Positions 56,801 through 64,000 of a stretch of DNA of 64,000 bases are shown here, piece by piece. Under the pieces are notes generated by a model that was given only the letters and a program-made list of their open reading frames with translations, had not been told where the DNA came from and ran no database searches. Both the position numbers and the translations under genes were made by a program. Positions within the stretch are counted from its first letter, which is position 1; each line of letters starts with the position of its first letter. The DNA is taken from contig NZ_JAQLOI010000001.1 of NCBI RefSeq assembly GCF_028204155.1, positions 310,001-374,000 of the forward strand, in the 5' to 3' direction. The DNA comes from Vibrio algarum. GTDB lineage: Bacteria > Pseudomonadota > Gammaproteobacteria > Enterobacterales > Vibrionaceae.

Positions 56801-56978
56801 AGTTGCTGGCTTGGCGATAGGTACTTTATTTACCTTGTTTGTACTGCCTGTTATCTACTCGTTCCTAGCGGAAAAACATAAGCCACTGCCTGTCTTTGTA
56901 GAAGACAAAGACCTAGAAAAACTAGCAAGATTTGATGAAGCTAAAGCAGCTCAGAGAGAGTTGTCTAGTCATCACTAA
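53862..56978 (+). CDS. vexB: RND multidrug efflux pump (VexB/AcrB-like)
   Basis: Proton-driven inner-membrane exporter. 1038 residues with twelve membrane helices and two large periplasmic loops. TM4 proton-relay aspartates are in GLVVDDAIVVLENVDRH. Also present are the IKRPVLAVSISFLIALLG N-terminus and the GLITKHGILICEVAKEEQ helix. Substrates likely include bile salts and dyes by analogy to VexAB, but the sequence also resembles MdtC/MexK-type pumps. No outer-membrane channel gene is adjacent, so it probably uses TolC. Confidence 0.94.
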   Translation: MRFTDIFIKRPVLAVSISFLIALLGFQAIFKMQVREYPEMTNTVVTVTTGYYGASADLIQGFITQPLEQAIAQADNIDFMTSQSVLGTSTITVTMKLNTDPNAALSDILAKTNSVRSLLPSESEDPTVTMSTGSTTAVLYIGFTSEELASSQVTDYLERVIDPQLFSVSGVASVDHYGGSKYAMRIWLDPAKMAALGITATEIMGVLNSNNYQSATGQSTGEFVIYNGSADTQISSVAELKRLVVKQEEGELVRLSDVANVTREKSHDVVRANANGREAVVVAINAAPSANPINIAKDVLDILPTLKQNMPSNIEMNVLYDSTVAINESINEVIKTIAEAALIVIVVITLFLGSLRAVIIPIVTIPLSLIGVAMVMQTMGFSWNLMTLLAMVLAIGLVVDDAIVVLENVDRHLKLGESPFRAAIIGTREIAMPVIAMTLTLGAVYAPIAMMGGITGSLFKEFALTLAGAVFVSGIIALTLSPMMCSKMLKANEKPSRFEKAVHRALDGLTNVYVSMLSAVMKTRPVILIFAVIVFGVLPVLFKLIPSELAPSEDKGIVMLMGTGPSNANLDYLQKSMADVNQILADQPEVSYSQVFVGVPSSNQAFGIASMVPWSEREASQAEVTQRVTGLIKQVPAMNVIAFQMPELPGAGSGLPVQFVINTPNNFESLFQIATEVLMETIKSPSFVYADIDLNYDSATMKISIDKDKAGAYGVTMQDIGVTLSTMMADGYVNRIDLNGRSYEVIPQVERKYRLNPESMNNYYVRSASGKAVPLGSLISIDVIAEPRSLPHFNQLNSATIGAVPIIPMGDAIAWFENIAETKLPDGYTHDYMGESRQYVTEGSSLFTTFGLALAIIFLVLAIQFESLRDPLVIMVSVPLAICGALVALAWGLSSMNIYSQVGLITLVGLITKHGILICEVAKEEQLHNGMSRTEAVMEAAKVRLRPILMTTAAMIAGLIPLMYASGAGAAQRFSIGIVIVAGLAIGTLFTLFVLPVIYSFLAEKHKPLPVFVEDKDLEKLARFDEAKAAQRELSSHH

Positions 56979-56993
56979 GCTAAAATTGCAATA

Positions 56994-57018
56994 AAAAGGT
57001 CACTTAGGTGGCCTTTTT
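56994..57018 (+). terminator. Terminator after vexB
   Basis: Stem AAAAAGGTCAC / GTGGCCTTTTT (one G-T pair) with T6, 15 bases after the stop codon. Confidence 0.88.
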
Positions 57019-57089
57019 TCTTTTCTTATTGAGGACATTTTGCATAATTTTGAATAGAATGAATTCAAATTGATAGGAGTTTACATCTC

Positions 57090-57344
57090 ATGTTTGACCC
57101 AAAGAAGTTAGAACAAATTGCAAAACAGATCCATGAATCAATGCCAGCGCCTGTAAAAGAACTTGGCGCAGACGTTGACCAAAAAGTTCGTCAAGTCATT
57201 CAAGGTCAATTGAATAAGCTTGATGTAGTTAGCCGTGAAGAATTTGATGTGCAAACTCAGGTGTTATTGCGTACTCGTCAAAAACTGACAGAAATGGAAG
57301 CGAAATTAGCCGAAATAGAAGCCAAGTTTGCTGAAAAAGAATAA
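57090..57344 (+). CDS. ubiK: Ubiquinone biosynthesis accessory factor UbiK
   Basis: Small BMFP-family protein (YqiC) that binds UbiJ and helps aerobic ubiquinone synthesis. 84 residues: an N-terminal amphipathic helix (MFDPKKLEQIAKQIHESMP), a central helix, and a C-terminal trimeric coiled coil (LDVVSREEFDVQTQVLLRTRQKLTEMEAKLAEIEAKF). GGAG lies 9-12 bases before ATG. It partners with ubiJ at 21820. Confidence 0.93.
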   Translation: MFDPKKLEQIAKQIHESMPAPVKELGADVDQKVRQVIQGQLNKLDVVSREEFDVQTQVLLRTRQKLTEMEAKLAEIEAKFAEKE

Positions 57345-57364
57345 ACCTGTAACAGGTAAAAATT

Positions 57365-57396
57365 AAAAGGCTTGGTCATAGACCAAGCCTTTTTTA
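57365..57396. terminator. Bidirectional terminator between ubiK and ilvC
   Basis: Stem AAAAGGCTTGGTC / GACCAAGCCTTTT with A and T runs on both sides, between the convergent ubiK and ilvC. Confidence 0.9.
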
Positions 57397-57413
57397 TATT
57401 GGATTAATTGTAA

Positions 57414-58898
57414 TTAACCACCTACGGCAATACGCTTCATATCCGTCATATAGCCACGTAACTCTTCACCAATATATTCAACTGGGTGATTACGGATAAT
57501 TTCGTTTACTTCAATCAACGTAGCGTTATCAACTTGATTCGAAGTTTCACCTAGGCCTTTACCAATTACGTCAGTTCCTACTTTAGGCATGAACTTTTCA
57601 CGTAGAAGTGGTGTAGCAACGTTAGCGAATAAGTAGTTACCATATTCAGCAGTGTCAGAGATAACAACATTCATCTCGTAAAGACGCTTACGGGCAACTG
57701 TATTAGCAATTAGTGGAAGCTCATGTAGAGACTCATAATATGCAGATTCATCAATAATTCCAGAGGCCGTCATAGCTTCAAACGCCAGCTCTACTCCCGC
57801 ACGAACCATTGCTATCATTAGGATGCCGTTATCGAAATACTCTTGCTCAGAGATTTCAACATCAGACTCAGGATAGTTTTCAAATGCTGTCTGGCCTGTC
57901 TCTTCACGCCAACCGAAAAGGTTTACATCATCATTTGCCCAATCAGCCATCATAGTGCTAGAGAACTCACCAACAATGATATCGTCCATGTGCTTGTTAT
58001 AAAGTGGACGCATAAGCTCTTTTAGCTCTTCTGAAAGTTCAAAAGCTTTAACTTTAGCTGGATTAGAAAGACGATCCATCATATGAGTGATGCCACCAAA
58101 CTTAAGTGCTTCGGTAATCGTTTCCCAACCAAACTGAAGAAGTTTACCTGCGTAACCTTCATCGATTCCATCAGCGATCATTTTTTCATAACATACGATT
58201 GAACCTGCTTGAAGCATACCGCATAGAATAGTTTGCTCACCCATTAGGTCAGACTTTACTTCAGCAACGAAAGACGATTCTAAACAACCAGCACGGTGAC
58301 CACCAGTACCTGCAGCCCAAGCCTTAGCAATGTCCCATCCCTCTTCTTGAGGGTCGTTTTCAGGGTGAACAGCTATAAGTGTTGGAACACCAAATCCGCG
58401 CTTATATTCTTCACGTACTTCGGTACCTGGACACTTAGGAGCAACCATAACTACCGTCAAATCTTTACGGATTTGCATACCTTCTTCAACAATGTTGAAA
58501 CCATGAGAATAACCTAGTGCAGCTCCCTCTTTCATCAGAGGCATAACGGTTTCAACAACGTTTGTGTGCTGCTTATCTGGTGTTAAGTTAACAACTAAAT
58601 CCGCTTGAGGAATTAGAGTCTCGTAACTACCTACTTCAAATCCGTTTTCACTTGCGTTCTTAAATGACTGTCGCTTCTCATCAATAGCAGCTTGACGGAG
58701 TGCATAAGACACATCAAGCCCTGAATCACGCATGTTAAGACCTTGGTTAAGCCCTTGAGCACCACAACCAACGATCACAACTTTTTTACCTTTTAGGTAA
58801 TCAGCTTCTGTCGCAAATTCCTCGCGATCCATGAAACGACAACGACCAAGTTGATCTAATTGCTCACGTAGATTAAGTGTATTGAAATAGTTAGCCAT
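57414..58898 (-). CDS. ilvC: Ketol-acid reductoisomerase (class II)
   Basis: Isomerises and reduces acetolactate or acetohydroxybutyrate in branched-chain amino acid synthesis (NADPH, Mg2+). 494 residues, the long class II form with a duplicated knotted domain. NADPH fold: LKGKKVVIVGCGAQGLNQGLNMRDSG with the following LRQAAIDEKRQSF. Metal/substrate motifs: VMVAPKCPGTEVREEYKRGFGVPTLIAVHPEND, SDLMGEQTILCGMLQAG and SNPAKVKAFELSEELK. Divergent from its activator gene ilvY, the classical arrangement. Confidence 0.98.
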   Translation of the reverse strand: MANYFNTLNLREQLDQLGRCRFMDREEFATEADYLKGKKVVIVGCGAQGLNQGLNMRDSGLDVSYALRQAAIDEKRQSFKNASENGFEVGSYETLIPQADLVVNLTPDKQHTNVVETVMPLMKEGAALGYSHGFNIVEEGMQIRKDLTVVMVAPKCPGTEVREEYKRGFGVPTLIAVHPENDPQEEGWDIAKAWAAGTGGHRAGCLESSFVAEVKSDLMGEQTILCGMLQAGSIVCYEKMIADGIDEGYAGKLLQFGWETITEALKFGGITHMMDRLSNPAKVKAFELSEELKELMRPLYNKHMDDIIVGEFSSTMMADWANDDVNLFGWREETGQTAFENYPESDVEISEQEYFDNGILMIAMVRAGVELAFEAMTASGIIDESAYYESLHELPLIANTVARKRLYEMNVVISDTAEYGNYLFANVATPLLREKFMPKVGTDVIGKGLGETSNQVDNATLIEVNEIIRNHPVEYIGEELRGYMTDMKRIAVGG

Positions 58899-59004
58899 TT
58901 GAAAATTCCTTTAAATCTGTCCGTTGGTCGACTACATATGAGTCGAATGTCCACATAGTAATGCAGGATTTTGATTGCTTAAAGTGATATATTCACAATT
59001 AGTA

Positions 59005-59021
59005 ATTGCAATAAATGCAAT
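59005..59021. promoter_or_regulatory. Putative IlvY-binding site between ilvC and ilvY
   Basis: Inverted repeat ATTGC-AATAAAT-GCAAT, a LysR-type T-N11-A site, 15 bases before the ilvY start and ~105 bases upstream of ilvC. This fits IlvY autoregulation and substrate-induced activation of ilvC. A second, weaker GCAGGATTTTGATTGC lies at 58963-58978. Confidence 0.6.
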
Positions 59022-59036
59022 ATGGGATTCGACTCT

Positions 59037-59927
59037 ATGAATATCAAAAGCCTTCAGTTATTTATTCATCTTTGTGATAGCAAAAGTTTCAATAAAACCG
59101 CTACTGCTATGCACATCAGCCCGTCAGCTCTTAGTCGCCAAATTCAGAAACTTGAAGAGGAAGTTGGGCAAAGTCTCTTTATCCGCGACAATCGAAGTGT
59201 AGACCAGACAAATGCAGGTCGAAAGCTCTTACCTATCGCTCTTAATATTACGAATGATTGGTATGGCTACCGCTCTGCTCTATCTGAACAGAGCAAAGAG
59301 TTAGAAGGAGAAATTCACCTCTTTTGCTCTGTTACAGCAAGCTATAGTCATTTACCAGATCTGTTGAATGACTTTCGACTTACATACCCACAGATTGAAT
59401 TAAAGCTATCTACCGGGGACCCTGCACAAGCAATAGATATTGTTCTAGAAGGCAAAGCGGATATTGCAATATCTGCTAAGCCTGATCAATTGCCGGCTAG
59501 ATTAGCATTTGAAACGATAGGCAATATTCCACTTTCGGTTATCGCTCCAACAGGGGTCAGCAGCTTCTCGCAAGAATTACAACAAGAGCAACCAAATTGG
59601 GAAAAAATACCCTTTATCTTACCGGAAGCAGGAACGGCAAGAGATCGTGCTAATTATTGGTTTAAAAAGAAAAAAATAAAACCAATGATATACGCTCAAG
59701 TATCTGGGCATGAGGCTATCGTCAGCATGGTTGCTTTGGGGTGCGGTATCGGTATAGCGCCAGATGTAGTGATTAACAATAGTCCCGTCAAAGATAAAAT
59801 TCAGAGATTAAAACTAGAAACGGTAAAGCCTTTTGACCTTGGGATCTGCTGCAATCGTTCAAAATTAAACGATCCACTAATTCACGCATTATGGGAATTG
59901 GCAGAAAATAAATTTATATCTACCTAA
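59037..59927 (+). CDS. ilvY: LysR-type activator of ilvC, IlvY
   Basis: 296 residues from ATG 59037 (MNIKSLQLFIHLCDSKSFNKTA), matching E. coli IlvY. The in-frame ATG 15 bases earlier lies next to the operator. N-terminal winged helix-turn-helix (SALSRQIQKLEEEVGQSLF, RDNRSV). The inducer-binding domain has IHLFCSVTASYSHLPDLLNDFR, the acetolactate/acetohydroxybutyrate pocket family hallmark, and MIYAQVSGHEAIVSMVALGCGIGIAPDVVI. Confidence 0.95.
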   Translation: MNIKSLQLFIHLCDSKSFNKTATAMHISPSALSRQIQKLEEEVGQSLFIRDNRSVDQTNAGRKLLPIALNITNDWYGYRSALSEQSKELEGEIHLFCSVTASYSHLPDLLNDFRLTYPQIELKLSTGDPAQAIDIVLEGKADIAISAKPDQLPARLAFETIGNIPLSVIAPTGVSSFSQELQQEQPNWEKIPFILPEAGTARDRANYWFKKKKIKPMIYAQVSGHEAIVSMVALGCGIGIAPDVVINNSPVKDKIQRLKLETVKPFDLGICCNRSKLNDPLIHALWELAENKFIST

Positions 59928-59931
59928 ACGA

Positions 59932-59961
59932 AAAAAGCCTTCCGAAAGGAAGGCTTTTTAT
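59932..59961. terminator. Bidirectional terminator: ilvY / rRNA operon
   Basis: Stem AAAAAGCCTTCC / GGAAGGCTTTTT with a GAAA loop and A/T runs on both sides. It serves ilvY (plus strand) and the end of the rRNA operon (minus strand). Confidence 0.88.
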
Positions 59962-60002
59962 TTCTTAATTTTATCTTTTTTAAAAATAAAATGTAATTAG
60001 AA

Positions 60003-60117
60003 CCTGGCAATGTCCTACTCTCACATGGGGAAACCCCACACTACCATCGGCGCTATTGCGTTTCACTTCTGAGTTCGGCATGGAATCAGGTGGGTCCACA
60101 ATGCTATGGTTGCCAAG
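60003..60117 (-). rRNA. 5S ribosomal RNA, distal copy
   Basis: Complete 5S (5' CTTGGCAACCATAGC ... GGACATTGCCAGG 3'). It differs from the proximal copy at two places only, which pair in helix I (A-T here, G-C there). Located after tRNA-Thr at the end of the operon. Confidence 0.95.
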
Positions 60118-60125
60118 AAAAATTC

Positions 60126-60202
<77 letters not shown>

Positions 60203-60222
60203 GTTCTAAATTTGGATATTTG

Positions 60223-60254
60223 AAAAAACAATAGCCCGATCATAGATCGGGCTA
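60223..60254 (-). terminator. Terminator between 5S copy 1 and tRNA-Thr
   Basis: Minus-strand stem ATAGCCCGATC / GATCGGGCTAT followed by TGTTTTTT, inside the rRNA operon. Distal tRNA-Thr and 5S would need read-through or antitermination past it. Confidence 0.8.
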
Positions 60255-60337
60255 TTTAATTCATCCTAATTAAAGTCTTATATATTGCTTTAATTAGTTT
60301 TTGTCTTCAGGTCATTATACCTAAAAACTTAATAAGA

Positions 60338-60455
60338 GCCTGGCGATGTCCTACTCTCACATGGGGAAACCCCACACTACCATCGGCGCTATTGCGTTTC
60401 ACTTCTGAGTTCGGCATGGAATCAGGTGGGTCCACAATGCTATGGTCGCCAAGCA
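60338..60455 (-). rRNA. 5S ribosomal RNA, proximal copy
   Basis: Complete 5S after 23S, near-identical to the distal copy. Helix I has G-C where the distal copy has A-T. The sequence GCTTGGCGACCATAGC starts the RNA. Confidence 0.96.
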
Positions 60456-60546
60456 AAATCTTAAAATTCGAAAAGCCAACAAAAATATAAATTCTTCACA
60501 CATTCAATGTTCTTCATTGAGTCCACAAAACCCCTTGGGTGTTGTA

Positions 60547-63438
<2,892 letters not shown>

Positions 63439-63795
63439 TACAACCCCAAGAGGTCTTTATGTATGGCAAACAACCAAGGTTTTAAATCGTTGTCTCTTTA
63501 TTATGAGCGAGACAACATTTTCGATTTTGCCGGACTCAAATATTAAACAATCTAACCGAAGTTAGTTGTTTCCAAGAACACTTGAATGTGTGTTGGTTTG
63601 TTATTACCGAAGTAATAACAAGTACCTATCAATTTCTTTCTAAAAAGAAGCCAATAGGATTTGAGAACTTTTATTTTGACAAATAATAATCAATTATTTA
63701 TCAGTCAGCTTTCCAAATTGTTAAAGAGCAAAGATTTTCATTCTACTTAAAGAAAAAAACCATTTTTAAATACACTCAAAGAATGTGCTTAAAGA
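63439..63795 (-). other. 16S-23S spacer, 3' part
   Basis: 357 bases between tRNA-Glu and 23S. It holds the boxA antiterminator (63718-63730) and stretches likely to form the 23S processing stem with sequences after the gene. No other gene seen. Confidence 0.7.
63718..63730 (-). promoter_or_regulatory. boxA antitermination site in the rRNA spacer
   Basis: Minus-strand TGCTCTTTAACAA is the E. coli rrn boxA consensus, followed by TTTGGAAAGCTGA. It recruits Nus factors so that polymerase reads through the long 23S. Confidence 0.85.
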
Positions 63796-63871
63796 TGGTA
63801 TCCCGTAGGGGAGTCGAACCCCTGTTACCGCCGTGAAAGGGCGGTGTCCTAGGCCTCTAGACGAACGGGAC
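63796..63871 (-). tRNA. tRNA-Glu (TTC)
   Basis: 76 bases with CCA. GTCCCGTTCGTCTAGAGG... with anticodon stem CCGCC/GGCGG around CTTTCAC, anticodon TTC. Sole spacer tRNA between 16S and 23S in this operon. Confidence 0.97.
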
Positions 63872-63959
63872 ATAGGGTCGGAAGCATATAAGCTCCCTAC
63901 TCTCTTTACTTTCTAAACCTATTCAATCTGTGTGGACACTCATCAAGCAATCTATCGTT

Positions 63960-64000
63960 TAAGGAGGTGATCCAGCCCCAGGTTCCCCTAGGGCTACCTT
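63960..64000 (-). rRNA. 16S ribosomal RNA, 3' end (partial)
   Basis: The last 41 bases of 16S, ending GGATCACCTCCTTA with the anti-Shine-Dalgarno sequence. The body lies beyond the window. Confidence 0.95.

Overview
The window is chromosomal DNA of a gammaproteobacterium, almost certainly a Vibrio or close Vibrionaceae relative. The protein sequences, the gene order (rmuC-ubiE-ubiJ-ubiB-tatABC, hemB-ryhB-polA-spf-engB, cytochrome c5 / vexRAB / ilvC-ilvY), a RyhB with the conserved core, a Spot 42 RNA and a 16S-tRNA-Glu-23S-5S-tRNA-Thr-5S ribosomal operon all fit this. Nearly everything is core genome. I found no prophage, transposon, CRISPR array or defence island.

Layout. 1-6512: the 5' part of typA, then glnA-glnL-glnG (nitrogen assimilation) with a sigma-54 promoter and NtrC boxes. 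6513-6788: a short repeat cluster. 6789-10041: hemN, a DUF2489 membrane protein, yihI and a methyltransferase, all on the minus strand. 10042-13048: a CsrB/CsrC-type sRNA, cytochrome c4, engB and Spot 42. 13049-17516: polA, the Fur-controlled RyhB, and hemB. 17674-24842: tatD convergent with the ubiquinone/Tat block. 24966-33044: an EamA transporter, a YafJ-like amidotransferase, an HDOD protein, a flavoprotein, uspB, ftnA, uspA, a second EamA transporter, a small unknown protein and rsmJ. 33076-41340: a large sensor GGDEF-EAL protein divergent from asnC, then prlC, rlmJ and gorA. 41418-47918: a SPOR-domain protein and a four-gene peptide ABC transporter. 48521-49157: tRNAs Arg-His-Pro-His-Pro plus a tRNA-Pro remnant. 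49444-59927: cytochrome c5, rep, vexR-vexA-vexB efflux, ubiK, and ilvC/ilvY. 60003-64000: the 3' end of an rRNA operon on the minus strand.

How the genes work together. Nitrogen: GlnL/GlnG with sigma-54 drive glnA and appear to repress their own promoter. Iron and haem: Fur-RyhB, ferritin, HemB and HemN. Respiration: UbiE/J/B/K, the Tat translocase and cytochromes c4 and c5. Carbon and global control: CRP-Spot 42 and a Csr sRNA.

The most striking oddity is technical. Seven otherwise normal genes (glnG, tatC, rmuC, an EamA transporter, the yhiN-like flavoprotein, the GGDEF-EAL gene, rlmJ) are broken by frameshifts. Each lies in a single-base run and each is repaired by adding one base (two in one case). 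This looks like homopolymer under-calling, so I give each as one gene and mark the break. The most interesting biological points are the three regulatory RNAs with their control sites, the duplicated His-Pro tRNA unit with a truncated third copy, the two-copy 5S arrangement with a terminator between the copies, and the repeat cluster after glnG.
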